37,724 nucleotides of DNA from an uncultured delta proteobacterium (GTDB lineage Bacteria; Desulfobacterota; Desulfovibrionia; Desulfovibrionales; Desulfovibrionaceae), in the NCBI GenBank assembly GCA_903835685.1, contig CAILNX010000001.1, positions 1 through 37,724 on the forward strand, in the 5' to 3' direction. Numbering within the stretch: the stretch's first letter is position 1; each line of letters begins with the position of its first letter. Both the position numbers and the translations under genes were made by a program. This document shows, in pieces, positions 7,432-15,333 of this stretch. The notes under the pieces were generated by a model. The model searched no databases. It was not told the DNA's origin and was given only the letters and a program-made list of their open reading frames with translations.

Positions 7432-8805
7432 TTAAAGCCCGCCCAGGCAGACGTATTTCATGACCGTGTAGTCGTCCAGGCCGTGCCGGGAGCCTTCCCG
7501 GCCCATGCCGCTCTCCTTGACCCCGCCGAACGGGGCCTCGCAGCAGGAGATGAGGCTCTCGTTCACGCCCACCATCCCGTATTCCAGGGCCTCGGACACC
7601 CGGAAGGACCGGCCCAGGTCCCGGGTATACACATAGGCGGCCAGCCCGAACTCCGTGTCATTGGCCAGGGCCACGGCCTCGTCTTCGGTGTGGAAGCGGA
7701 ACACCGGGGCCAGGGGGCCGAAGATCTCCTCCCGGGCAAAGGCCATGTCCGGCCCGGCCTGGGCAATGACCGTGGGCTGGAAGAAGTTCCCGCCCAGGGC
7801 GTGGGGCGCGCCCCCGCAGGCCACCCGGCCGCCCCGGACCAGGGCGTCGGCCACAAAGGACTCGGTCTTGGCCAAGGCTTGGGCGTCGATGAGCGGTCCC
7901 TGGGTCACGCCCGGCTCAAGCCCCGGCCCTACGCGCAGCCCGGCCACGGCCTGGGTCAGCCCGGCCACGAAGCGGTCGTAGACCTTATCCTGCACGTAAA
8001 ACCGGTTGGCGCAGATGCAGGTCTGGCCCGAGTTGCGGAATTTGCTGGCCATGGCCCCGGCCACGGCCAGGTCCAGGTCCGCGTCGTCGAAGACCAGAAA
8101 GGGCGCGTTGCCGCCCAGCTCCATGGACACCTTCTTCACGGTCCCGGCGCATTGTTTCAGGATGACCTTGCCCACGGCCGTGGACCCGGTGAAACTGATC
8201 TTGCGTACCAGCGGATTTGCGGTCATTTCCGCGCCGATGATCCGGGACGATCCGGTGATGACCTGGAGCACCCCGCCCGGAACCCCGGCCTCCAGGGCCA
8301 GGCTGGTCAGGGCCAGGGCCGAGAAGGGGGTCTGGCTGGCGGGCTTGACCAGGGCCGGGCAGCCCACGGCCAGGGCCGGGGCCACCTTGCGGGCGATCAT
8401 GGCTGCCGGGAAGTTCCAGGGGGTGATGATCCCCACCGGCCCCACGGGTTCGCGGGTGACCAGGATGCGGCGGCCGGGCTGGGGCGCGGGCACGATGTCC
8501 CCGTACATCCGGCGGCCTTCCTCGGCGAACCAGCGCAAATAGCTGGCCGCATAGACGATCTCGCCCCGGGCCTCGGCCAGGGGCTTGCCCTGCTCGCTGG
8601 TCATGATGAAGGCCAAGTCCTCCTGGTGCTCAAGGACCAGGGCCTGCCAGCGCAAAAGGATTTCCGAGCGCGCCAGCGCGGTCATGGCCCGCCAGGCCGG
8701 CCAGGCCCGGGCGGCGGTCTCGATGGCCCGGGCGGTCTCGGCCTGTCCGCAGTCCGGGACCTGGCCCAGGATGTCGCCGGTGGCCGGGTTGTCCACGTCA
8801 ATCAC
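7432..8805 (-). CDS. gabD: Succinate-semialdehyde dehydrogenase, 5' end displaced
   Basis: The frame encodes 457 aa of an NAD(P)+-dependent aldehyde dehydrogenase very like GabD, which oxidises succinate semialdehyde to succinate. Seen: the cofactor loop FTGSTAVGK, catalytic Glu229 in MELGGNAPF, nucleophile Cys263 in GQTCICANR, and the C-terminal EAPFGGVKESGMGREGS. Family members are about 480-490 aa; the first ~26 residues are missing from this frame. They are found further upstream at 8906-8989, separated by palindromic DNA that adds a stop and a frameshift. The GTG at 8805 with GAGG about 12 bases upstream is the best remaining start, so a shortened enzyme could still be made. The missing part is an N-terminal beta strand region and not the active site. 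Whether the product is active cannot be judged here. Confidence 0.85.
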   Translation of the reverse strand: MIDVDNPATGDILGQVPDCGQAETARAIETAARAWPAWRAMTALARSEILLRWQALVLEHQEDLAFIMTSEQGKPLAEARGEIVYAASYLRWFAEEGRRMYGDIVPAPQPGRRILVTREPVGPVGIITPWNFPAAMIARKVAPALAVGCPALVKPASQTPFSALALTSLALEAGVPGGVLQVITGSSRIIGAEMTANPLVRKISFTGSTAVGKVILKQCAGTVKKVSMELGGNAPFLVFDDADLDLAVAGAMASKFRNSGQTCICANRFYVQDKVYDRFVAGLTQAVAGLRVGPGLEPGVTQGPLIDAQALAKTESFVADALVRGGRVACGGAPHALGGNFFQPTVIAQAGPDMAFAREEIFGPLAPVFRFHTEDEAVALANDTEFGLAAYVYTRDLGRSFRVSEALEYGMVGVNESLISCCEAPFGGVKESGMGREGSRHGLDDYTVMKYVCLGGL

Positions 8806-8911
8806 TGCGGGTTGATTCCTCGAAGCTCGCTTCGTTTACTCTTGGTTTGAGGAGTCTGTTCTGGGCCTTATGCCTTTGATGCTCCGCAGCTTGCTGCGGG
8901 GTAGTTCACCT
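8806..8911 (-). mobile_element. Palindromic insert splitting gabD
   Basis: About 106 bp between the two halves of gabD carries two hairpins: CCGCAGCTTGCTGCGG at 8884-8899 and CGAAGCTCGCTTCG at 8821-8834 (plus-strand reading). The stretch has no coding potential and interrupts gabD after codon 26. It looks like a small non-autonomous palindromic repeat of the REP/MITE kind. The right border is set where GabD homology resumes; exact ends may be off by a few bases. No transposase is nearby. Confidence 0.6.
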
Positions 8912-8989
8912 GGTCCGTCCGCTGTCGGCCTTGGCCCATTGCCCGTCAAGGAGACAGCACTGGCCGGTCAGAATGGGGTTAAAACGCAT
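8906..8989 (-). pseudogene. gabD: Detached 5' fragment of gabD
   Basis: The ATG at 8989 has a good ribosome site (GGAGG at 8994-8999 on the complement). It opens a 27-codon frame, MRFNPILTGQCCLLDGQWAK then ADSGRTR, ending in TGA at 8906-8908. This matches the usual GabD N-terminus, which runs into the IDVTNPATG segment that reappears at 8805. The stop arises inside the palindromic insert. The normal start site, translation signals and promoter of the gene therefore sit upstream of a break. A read-through or reinitiation product from the downstream GTG is possible. Confidence 0.75.
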
Positions 8990-9108
8990 GGTGTCCTCCG
9001 TGCGGTGATGCTTTTCTGGATTTCTCCTGTTGGCCTCAGGTCTCGTCCGGGCGCGTTTGCCTGGGAGATCCCGGGGCCGGGGAGGCCTTTTTCATTAGGG
9101 GAACGGGT

Positions 9109-9134
9109 CTATTATGTCAAATTTGACATAATAG
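9109..9134. promoter_or_regulatory. Perfect 26-bp AT-rich palindrome, candidate operator
   Basis: CTATTATGTCAAA and its exact reverse complement lie back to back with no spacer. This is striking in a GC-rich setting and sits about 120 bp upstream of the original gabD start. TTGACA occurs on both strands within it, so it could overlap a promoter and be an operator for a dimeric repressor. It is not followed by a T-run on either strand, so an intrinsic terminator is less likely. The regulator is unknown. Confidence 0.55.
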
Positions 9135-9232
9135 GATTTGGGCGCTTGACTCCTGGGTTTTGGCAGAGCCTCCACCGTGGGTGACGAGAGGGGAGAGCCG
9201 GGGCGGGGTCTTGGTCCGGGGCCAGGGAGGGG

Positions 9233-9985
9233 TCAGGAATGGGCGGGCCAGACTCTGTGCAGCCAGTCCTTGATTTCCTCGTCCAGGACCCAGGCCAAGA
9301 GGGCCAGGGCCAGGCCGACGCCGAACACGATTTCGACCATGAGTAGGTTGGTGTCCATGGCCGCGCCGGCAAAGGTGAGCACGACCAGGCCGGGAAGCCG
9401 TCCCAGGGTGTTCACGGCCAGAAGGGAGGTCAGGCGAAAGCGGGTGAGTCCGGCCATGAAGCAGATGGAGTCCTTGGGGGTCCCGGGCAGGAGGAAGAGC
9501 ATGAAGAAATTGCCCAACCCGCCCTGGGTCATGGTCTCGTCAAAACGCTGCTGGAGGGCCTGGGGCACGAAGGGGCGCATGACTCGTTCGCCGAATATCC
9601 GGGTGAAGAGCATGGCCGTGATGGAGCCGATGGCGTTGCCCAGGACGTTCAACCCCAGCCCCGGCCAGAATCCGAAGACGAATCCGCCGAGCATGCCCAC
9701 GAGCTGTCCCGGGATGGGCGCGATCACCACCTGGAGGAACTGGGCCAGGAGAAAGATCCAGACCGCCTGGTGGCCCCAGCCAATGAAAAAGGCCTTGAGG
9801 GCATTCTTGTTGGCCTCGAAGCCGTCATCGGGCAGGGAAACCAGAAAGTCGAAGAAATGATTGGGAAAGAGCTTGAGTCCGACCCAGGCCAGGGCGATCA
9901 GGAGCACGGTAAAGGCCAACGCGCCAGCCAGAACGGACACGGCCGCCAGAAGGCGGCGGAATTTGCGTTGAAGTCGGGGTAACAT
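9233..9985 (-). CDS. TVP38/TMEM64 (VTT-domain) membrane protein
   Basis: 250 aa when started at the ATG at 9985; a longer frame from 10057 would overlap the upstream GIY-YIG gene and is less likely. It is an inner-membrane protein with an N-terminal helix (~10-35), several later hydrophobic helices and a final helix near the C-terminus. The central VTT (DedA/TVP38) domain shows the re-entrant part QLVGMLGGFVFGFWPGLGLN and then LLPGTPKDSICFMAGL. Relatives of this family in eukaryotes act as lipid scramblases, and bacterial members affect membrane homeostasis; the substrate of this one is unknown. It follows the GIY-YIG gene on the same strand with about 30 bp between, so they may be co-transcribed. 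Confidence 0.8.
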   Translation of the reverse strand: MLPRLQRKFRRLLAAVSVLAGALAFTVLLIALAWVGLKLFPNHFFDFLVSLPDDGFEANKNALKAFFIGWGHQAVWIFLLAQFLQVVIAPIPGQLVGMLGGFVFGFWPGLGLNVLGNAIGSITAMLFTRIFGERVMRPFVPQALQQRFDETMTQGGLGNFFMLFLLPGTPKDSICFMAGLTRFRLTSLLAVNTLGRLPGLVVLTFAGAAMDTNLLMVEIVFGVGLALALLAWVLDEEIKDWLHRVWPAHS

Positions 9986-10016
9986 GGTGGGCTCGATGGA
10001 TTCCTTGTCCCGCAGG

Positions 10017-10319
10017 CTACACCGCTCCAGGGGCCAGGGCAAGGGGGCGGGTTTCATCCTGGCCTGCGCCCTGGCTCAGCAGGTAAGCCAGCTTGGCGCT
10101 TCGGGCCAGAGTCTTGATCCGATGCTCCAGGCGGCAGGCCCTGGCCCGATCCGGGCAGACCAGGCTGGCCAGCAGGCGCACCGGGCGGCGGCCCTGGGTG
10201 TAGCGCGCCCCTCCGGGGGCCTGGCCGTTGTGTTCGGCCATGCGCCGCTCAAGGTCCGTGGTCACCCCGCAATAGAGCGTGCCGTCAGCGCATTCCAGCA
10301 GATAGACCCGCCACTCCAT
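10017..10319 (-). CDS. GIY-YIG domain protein, YhbQ/UPF0213 type
   Basis: 100 aa; ATG at 10319 chosen because GGAG lies 8 bases upstream and homology begins at [14 protein letters not shown] frame open to 10430 adds a proline-rich stretch with no family match. Small single-domain GIY-YIG nuclease-like protein: the VYLL...LYCG pair corresponds to the GIY/YIG strands, followed by the conserved Arg in [10 protein letters not shown] and Glu in [10 protein letters not shown]. Proteins of this type (E. coli YhbQ relatives) have been linked to DNA nicking or repair, but their physiological role is unsettled. The domain reaches nearly the C-terminus. Confidence 0.82.
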   Translation of the reverse strand: MEWRVYLLECADGTLYCGVTTDLERRMAEHNGQAPGGARYTQGRRPVRLLASLVCPDRARACRLEHRIKTLARSAKLAYLLSQGAGQDETRPLALAPGAV

Positions 10320-10569
10320 CCCATTCTCCAGTCTGGACCGTTGCCAGGAGAGTTCCAGGGCCAGAATCCCTGGGGCCGCGCCCTTGTTTTGGCCTGTTTC
10401 GCCAGGCCGTTTGGGCGGCCGCTGCCGCACCTTGGGTCAGAGCGCCCGGCCCGGTCAAGGTCTATTCGTGCTGCCCGTCCCTCCCTGTTGGGACGAGCCC
10501 GGGGGACATCGGACCCGGAATTTTTGAAAAATACTGGCCACTCGTTGGGACAGGGTGTACAGGATTGCG

Positions 10570-11010
10570 ATGCTGAAAGCTTTGATCGTGGATGACAACG
10601 AGTCCCAGTGCCTGCTGCTCGGCCACTACTTGAAGGGTCTGTGCTCCTGCGACGCGGTCCAGGACGGGGCCTCGGCCGTGGTTCTTTTCCGCCAGGCCCT
10701 GCGCCAGGGCGAACCCTACGCGCTCCTGCTCATGGACCTCGACCTGCCGTACTTGAACGGCTACCAGGCCATGCGCCACATGCGCGCCCTGGAGGACGAG
10801 CACGGGTATTTCCCACCCCATGTCTGCCGCTTCATCGTGGTCAGCTCCCTGGGCAGCGCCTTCACGGTCTCGGCGGACAGCGACGGGTGCCTGGTGGACA
10901 CCTATTTCACCAAGCCCCTGTCCCAGGCCGACCTGCTGCGCAAGGTCAAGGCCCTGTCCGTGCTCTACGGTCCTCCCTCTGCCGATCCGGGCTCGTCTGG
11001 CCCCCTCTGA
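10570..11010 (+). CDS. Single-domain response regulator
   Basis: 146 aa, essentially a lone receiver domain. The acidic pair Asp8-Asp9 in LIVDDNESQ, phospho-acceptor Asp56 in LLMDLDLPYLNG, Ser92-Ser93 in VVSS and Lys115 in FTKPLS are all present, so it should be phosphorylated by a histidine kinase. There is no DNA-binding or enzyme output, so it would act by protein contact (CheY/Spo0F style). No kinase lies next to it. The ATG at 10570 has a weak AGGA upstream; a GTG five codons earlier (10555) is an alternative start. An AT-rich hairpin follows the gene. Confidence 0.82.
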   Translation: MLKALIVDDNESQCLLLGHYLKGLCSCDAVQDGASAVVLFRQALRQGEPYALLLMDLDLPYLNGYQAMRHMRALEDEHGYFPPHVCRFIVVSSLGSAFTVSADSDGCLVDTYFTKPLSQADLLRKVKALSVLYGPPSADPGSSGPL

Positions 11011-11034
11011 TCGACGGCATCCTTCTTTGGCGCA

Positions 11035-11072
11035 CAAGAATAAGAAATAATTATTTTTTTTCTTCATTCTTG
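11035..11072. repeat. AT-rich hairpin, AAGAATAAGAA family, copy 1
   Basis: CAAGAAT at 11035-11041 pairs with ATTCTTG at 11066-11072; AAGAAA and TTTCTT pair inside, and an eight-T run lies in the 3' arm. It lies just after the lone receiver gene and could terminate its transcript. The core AAGAATAAGAAATAAT recurs at 16477 and 17267, in sharp contrast to the GC-rich surroundings. Confidence 0.55.
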
Positions 11073-11223
11073 GGGCGTCGCCGGGCGCGACCGCGAGCCC
11101 GGGGGCGGCCCTGGTGAATTGACGGTTCAGCCCCGGGCCGCGTTGCCTTTTGGGCCTGCCTCGGCTATGCAAGGCCTCAAGCTTGGGCCTTGCCCCCGCA
11201 GGACCGAACAGAAGGCAGGAATA

Positions 11224-12408
11224 ATGTCCTCCACCACGCCACACCCCCAGGAAACCCCGCCCGACGCGGCCCGGCCCAAGACCGCGGTGCAGGCCACGCC
11301 CGGCCCGGGCGGGGTGCGCCTGACCCTGTCCGGCCTGCTGGAGACCGAGGTTCTGGGGCCGGTCTGGACCCAGGCCCTGGCTGCGGCCCGCACCGCCCCC
11401 GGTCCTGACGTGGAGGTGGAGGCCCGGGAGGTTCTGTGCCTGGACGGGGCCGGGGCGGCGCTGATCCTGCGCCTGCGCCAGGTGGCCGAGGCCCGGGGCG
11501 GACGGTTCTCCCTCACCGGCCTTTCCCCGGACCTGGCCCGGATGGTGGACATCTTCGATCCTGCGGCCGTGGCCCCGCTGCCGCCTGCGGCCCCTCTTTC
11601 CTTTGGCCAGCGGCTACGGGTAGATATTGAGGACATGGGGGTCTGGACCGTGCGGCTTCTGGCCGCCTGGGCCGGGCATATCGCCTTTACCGGGGAGATG
11701 ACCGCAGCCCTGTTCCAGGCCCTGCTCCACCCCCGGCGGGTGCGCTGGAAGGACGTGCTGGTGGCCGCGGAAAAGACCGGGGTGAACAGCCTGCCCATCG
11801 TCGGCCTTATCGGCTTTCTCATGGGGCTGATCATGTCCTTTCAGTCCGCGGTGACCCTGAAACGCTTCGGGGGCGAGGTGTTCATCCCCAACGGCCTGGG
11901 CCTGCTCTGCTTCCGGGAGCTTTCCGCGCTGATCACGGCCATCCTCCTGGCCGGTCGTTCGGGTTCGGCCTTTGCCGCCGAGATCGGGACCATGAAGGTG
12001 AACGAGGAGGTGGACGCGCTGACCACCATGGGCTTAAACCCCGTGCGTTTTCTGGTGGGACCCAAGATCATGGCCACCCTGGCGGTCATGCCCATCATGT
12101 GCCTGTTCTTTGATTTTTTCTGCCTCATCGGCGGGGCCGTGGTCATGCTCTCCCTGGGTTTCCCCCTGGCCACCTATACCTCCCGGGTGTTCGCCTCCAC
12201 CAGCTTCACGGATTTCTGGGGCGGCATGGTCAAGGCCATGGTATTCGCCATCCTGGTGGCCGGGGTGGGCTGCCGCCGGGGCCTGGGCACGGGCGAGGGG
12301 GCCTCGGCCGTGGGCGACTCCACCACCAGCGCCGTGGTGCTCGGGATCATCCTGGTGGCCGTGGCTGACGGCGTGTTCGCCGTGCTCTTTTTCTACCTGG
12401 GGCTCTGA
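11224..12408 (+). CDS. mlaE: STAS-MlaE phospholipid transporter permease
   Basis: 394 aa; the ATG at 11224 follows GGCAGGA. Residues ~20-115 form a STAS domain (LCLDGAGAALILRLRQVAE and a following FSLTGLSPDLARM-like stretch), corresponding to MlaB, which is a separate protein in E. coli; here it is fused to the permease. Residues ~130-394 are the MlaE permease with about five or six membrane helices. The family signature is in the AEIGTMKVNEEVDALTTMG stretch, and the protein ends in a hydrophobic helix. It is the inner-membrane channel of an Mla-type ABC system moving phospholipids between the inner and outer membranes. It is followed after 2 bases by the ATPase gene, then mlaD and a lipoprotein gene, all on the same strand, so one operon is likely. 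Confidence 0.92.
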   Translation: MSSTTPHPQETPPDAARPKTAVQATPGPGGVRLTLSGLLETEVLGPVWTQALAAARTAPGPDVEVEAREVLCLDGAGAALILRLRQVAEARGGRFSLTGLSPDLARMVDIFDPAAVAPLPPAAPLSFGQRLRVDIEDMGVWTVRLLAAWAGHIAFTGEMTAALFQALLHPRRVRWKDVLVAAEKTGVNSLPIVGLIGFLMGLIMSFQSAVTLKRFGGEVFIPNGLGLLCFRELSALITAILLAGRSGSAFAAEIGTMKVNEEVDALTTMGLNPVRFLVGPKIMATLAVMPIMCLFFDFFCLIGGAVVMLSLGFPLATYTSRVFASTSFTDFWGGMVKAMVFAILVAGVGCRRGLGTGEGASAVGDSTTSAVVLGIILVAVADGVFAVLFFYLGL

Positions 12409-12410
12409 GC

Positions 12411-13223
12411 GTGGAGAAGAACGAACAGAGCGCGGCCCAGGCCGAGACGGTCATCCGGGTGGAGAACCTCACCTGCACCTATGGTCAGGACCTGATCATC
12501 GACGACATCTCCTTCGAGGTGAAGCGCGGGGAAATCTTCATCATCCTGGGCGGGTCCGGCTGCGGCAAGACCACCCTGCTCAAGCACATGATCGGGCTCT
12601 ATCCTCCCAAGGCGGGCCGGGTGCTCATCGGCGGGCGGGATTTCGTCTCGGCCCAGGGCCGGGAGCGCCAGGACATCCTGCGCCATTTCGGGGTCATGTA
12701 CCAGAGCGGCGCGCTGTTCGGGTCCATGAACCTGCTGGAGAATGTGCGTCTGCCCCTGGAGGAGTTCACCTCCCTGCCCGGGGAGGCCATGGACCTGGTG
12801 GCCCGCATGAAACTGTCCCTGGTGGGCCTGGCCGATTACTCCGGGCACATGCCCTCGGAAATATCCGGGGGCATGCGCAAGCGCGCGGCCATTGCCCGGG
12901 CCTTGGCCCTGGACCCGGAGATACTGTTCCTGGACGAGCCCTCGGCCGGCCTGGACCCGGTGACCTCGGCCGGGCTGGACGACCTCATCAAGGAACTGAA
13001 CGCCAGCCTGAAGATGACCTTTGTCATCGTCACCCACGAACTGCCCAGCATCTTCGCCATTGCCGACCGGGTCATCATGCTGGATAAAGGAGTGAAGAAG
13101 ATCGTGGCCCAAGGAGATCCCCGGGAGCTTCGGGAAAAAAGCGAGAATCCGCTGGTGCGCCGCTTTTTCCTGCGCGAACCCGACCATCCGGCCCAGAAAG
13201 GGCCAAGGCAGGAGGGGCAATGA
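12411..13223 (+). CDS. mlaF: Mla-type ABC transporter ATPase
   Basis: 270 aa, GTG start 2 bases after the mlaE stop. Cytoplasmic ATPase driving the MlaE permease. Walker A GGSGCGKTT at residues 47-55, Q-loop MYQSG (~97-100), ABC signature SGGMRKR from residue 152, Walker B ILFLDEP at 171-177 and the switch His in VTHELPSIF are all intact. The SGGMRKR signature is characteristic of the MlaF/Ttg2A branch. Its end overlaps the mlaD start by 4 bases (ATGA), indicating translational coupling. Confidence 0.93.
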   Translation: MEKNEQSAAQAETVIRVENLTCTYGQDLIIDDISFEVKRGEIFIILGGSGCGKTTLLKHMIGLYPPKAGRVLIGGRDFVSAQGRERQDILRHFGVMYQSGALFGSMNLLENVRLPLEEFTSLPGEAMDLVARMKLSLVGLADYSGHMPSEISGGMRKRAAIARALALDPEILFLDEPSAGLDPVTSAGLDDLIKELNASLKMTFVIVTHELPSIFAIADRVIMLDKGVKKIVAQGDPRELREKSENPLVRRFFLREPDHPAQKGPRQEGQ

Positions 13224-14374
13224 CCGATCAGGCCCACTATTTCAAGCTCGGGCTCTTTCTGCTCATCGGGACCCTGTTCCTGGTGGCCGTGGTCCTGGTC
13301 CTGGGGGCCGGGCAGTTCTTCACCCGCTCCCTGACCCTGGAGACCTATTTCGACGAGTCCATCAACGGCCTCGAAGTGGGTTCGCCGGTCAAGTACCGGG
13401 GGGTGCGCGTGGGGTCCGTGGCCCGCATCGGGTTCGTGTCCGAGGAATACACCTCCCTGACCACCAGCGACGTGCGCTACGTGTACGTGGAATGCCGCCT
13501 GGACCAGGGGCCGCTCAAGGACATCGAGGAGAACTACCTCCTGGAGAAGCTGCCCCTGGAGCTGGACAAGGGCCTGCGGGTGCGGCCCACCTCCCTGGGG
13601 CTCACCGGCCAGTTGTTCCTGGAGATCGACTATTTGAACCCGGCGGCCAACATCCCCCTGCCCATCGACTGGAAGCCCCGGCACCTCTACGTGCCCTCCT
13701 CGCCCAGCACCATGAGCCGGGTGGAGGCGGCCATCTCCACCATCAGCAACAACCTGGAGAGCATCAACCGCGCGGACGTGACCCGGATCATGGAGAACCT
13801 GCGCGGGGTGACCGAGAGCCTGCGCACCATCCTGTCCAGCAAGGAAGGCGCGGCCATTCCCGGGCTGATCACGGCCAACCTGGACCAGTCCCGGCAGCTT
13901 CTGACCCGGGTCAACCAGGTGCTCTCCCATAAGCCCGTGGAGGACCTGATCCCGGAGGCTACCCGCACCTTGGCTGGGGTGCGCCGGGTGGTGGAGGCAG
14001 CCGAGCCTGACCTGGTGGGGACCATGCGCGAGATGCATGGCGCAGCCGAGTCCCTGAACCGGGTGGGCGAACGCCTGGCCGAATATCTGGAGGGTCCGGA
14101 AGGGGAGAAGGGGCTCACCAGCGCCTCCTCCACCCTGCGCAACGTGCAGAACGCCACGGCCGAACTCAGCCAGTCCGCCGTGCGCCTGCACGAGTTCCTG
14201 GACCGGGTCAACGCCCTCACCGCCGAGCAGCAGGGCAATATCCAGAGCGTGCTGGAAAGCGCCCGGGTGGTCATTGATAATTTGAGGGATTTGAGCGGCG
14301 AGGCCAAGCGCTACCCCTCGGCCGTGATCTTCGGAAGCCCGCCCGGGCCGGTTGTTCCAGCCCGGGGAAAATAG
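13220..14374 (+). CDS. mlaD: MCE-domain substrate-binding protein
   Basis: 384 aa; ATG overlaps the mlaF stop. One N-terminal membrane helix (~9-32) anchors it in the inner membrane. An MCE domain follows (~38-125), with GLEVGSPVKYRGVRVGSVARIGF as its clear signature. The long C-terminal part (~165-370) is mostly helical with regularly spaced hydrophobic residues (RVEAAISTISNNLESIN, then heptad-like segments), as in MCE proteins that form a periplasmic tunnel. At nearly 390 residues it is about twice the length of E. coli MlaD (183 aa) and closer to other bacterial MCE proteins with helical tails. It probably hands phospholipids between the MlaE/F complex and the downstream lipoprotein. Confidence 0.9.
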   Translation: MTDQAHYFKLGLFLLIGTLFLVAVVLVLGAGQFFTRSLTLETYFDESINGLEVGSPVKYRGVRVGSVARIGFVSEEYTSLTTSDVRYVYVECRLDQGPLKDIEENYLLEKLPLELDKGLRVRPTSLGLTGQLFLEIDYLNPAANIPLPIDWKPRHLYVPSSPSTMSRVEAAISTISNNLESINRADVTRIMENLRGVTESLRTILSSKEGAAIPGLITANLDQSRQLLTRVNQVLSHKPVEDLIPEATRTLAGVRRVVEAAEPDLVGTMREMHGAAESLNRVGERLAEYLEGPEGEKGLTSASSTLRNVQNATAELSQSAVRLHEFLDRVNALTAEQQGNIQSVLESARVVIDNLRDLSGEAKRYPSAVIFGSPPGPVVPARGK

Positions 14375-14383
14375 GAGAGACAT

Positions 14384-15022
14384 ATGCAGGGTTTCATCTT
14401 CGGGCCGGCCGCGCGCCTCGCTCTGTGGATCACGATTTTGGGCCTGGGACTCCTGGGCGCGGGCTGCGTCAAGCTGGAGCGCCCGGCCTTGGAGAAGCAT
14501 TACTTCAGCCTCCAGGCCGGACCCGGGACGGCCCTGCCCAGGGCCTTTGACTTGGCCGTGACCGTGCGCCGGGTGCGTCTGTCCCCCCGCTACGAGGGCC
14601 GGGAGTTGGTCTACCGCCAGTCCGCCACCGAGTACGTCTCGGACTTCTACAACGCCTATTTCATCGCCCCGGCGGACATGCTCACCCAGGAAATTCGGGA
14701 GCGGATCAAGGCCTCGAGTCTCTTCGCCCATGTCCTGGACCCGGCCAGCCTGGCCCGTTCCCGGTACGCCCTGGAAGGCGCGGTGAGCGAGCTCTATGGG
14801 GATTTCTCCCAGGCCGAGCCCAAGGCGGTGCTGAAAGCCCAGTTCTTCCTCCTGGAAGAGGGGCCGGGCAGCCCGACCATCGTTTTTTCCCGGGAATACG
14901 CCCGGGCCGTGCCCCTTATGGACAAGAGCGCCAAGGGCCTGGTGGACGGGCAGAACGCGGCGCTCACCTCGGTGCTGGACGAACTGGTCCGGGATCTGGC
15001 CGCCAAACCGGGGCAGCCGTAG
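14384..15022 (+). CDS. ABC-transport auxiliary lipoprotein (PqiC-like)
   Basis: 212 aa; ATG at 14384 with GGAGAG upstream. N-terminal signal with lipobox LGAGC, so Cys28 is the lipidated residue. The rest resembles the ABC_trans_aux/PqiC family: KHYFSLQAG near the start, RRVRLSPRYEGRELVYRQS, then NAYFIAPADMLTQEIRERI. PqiC-type lipoproteins sit in the outer membrane and complete MCE transport systems. The lipoprotein here takes the place of MlaA/MlaC, neither of which is encoded nearby. It is the last gene of the operon. Confidence 0.85.
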   Translation: MQGFIFGPAARLALWITILGLGLLGAGCVKLERPALEKHYFSLQAGPGTALPRAFDLAVTVRRVRLSPRYEGRELVYRQSATEYVSDFYNAYFIAPADMLTQEIRERIKASSLFAHVLDPASLARSRYALEGAVSELYGDFSQAEPKAVLKAQFFLLEEGPGSPTIVFSREYARAVPLMDKSAKGLVDGQNAALTSVLDELVRDLAAKPGQP

Positions 15023-15230
15023 CCGGTATGCGTATGGTAATATGTTAGAATGAATTATTATTTTTGTTGGCTGTGACTTGACTTTCCCCCTGGCGGTCTT
15101 ACCTCAATAGTGTCTGGGTCGCAGGTTACGGATACTTGGATAAGGAACGAACACCAACAAAAAGGGAAAGGGCGTAAGCCCATTACACCAAAGAGTTCTC
15201 GCCAAGCAGCCGGACGGCGCTCTGGACGAC

Positions 15231-15261
15231 AAGGCCCCTGATCACGGGGGCCTTCTTTTTT
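15231..15261 (+). terminator. Intrinsic terminator before marR
   Basis: AAGGCCCC and GGGGCCTT form a strong stem around a short TGATCAC-type loop, followed by CTTTTTT. It is on the plus strand about 210 bp after the lipoprotein gene, so it either ends the Mla operon transcript or closes a separate short transcript in the gap. Confidence 0.75.
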
Positions 15262-15302
15262 GCCCAGGCCAAGGCGGGCAGGGCATTGACTTCCTTGCGT
15301 GA

Positions 15303-15318
15303 CGTGTGTACGTACAAA
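15303..15318. promoter_or_regulatory. Candidate MarR operator at marR
   Basis: CGTGTGTACGTACAAA contains the perfect palindrome TGTACGTACA (15307-15316). It shares GTGTGTAC with the inverted repeat in front of the flavoredoxin gene. TTGACT at 15286-15291 is a possible -35 element just upstream. Its position 16-30 bases before the marR start fits autoregulation. Confidence 0.5.
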
Positions 15319-15333
15319 TGAAGGGGCCGCTTC

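Larger units (their letters stand above)
15023..15333. other. Intergenic region after the Mla operon
   Basis: About 310 bp. Holds an AT-rich patch (15040-15070), a small GGGC/GCCC hairpin near 15171-15182, the terminator at 15231-15261 and the marR promoter/operator region. The 15060-15230 part is less GC-rich than its neighbours. No small ORF or RNA family could be recognised in it; a small RNA ending at the terminator is possible but unproven. Confidence 0.4.

Noticed and set aside
12836-14731. 631-codon minus-strand frame across mlaF, mlaD and the lipoprotein gene
   Set aside because: It spans three real genes on the other strand and has no recognisable domain.
15060-15230. Possible small RNA upstream of the terminator at 15231
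   Set aside because: A terminator and small hairpin are present but no promoter or known RNA fold was recognised.
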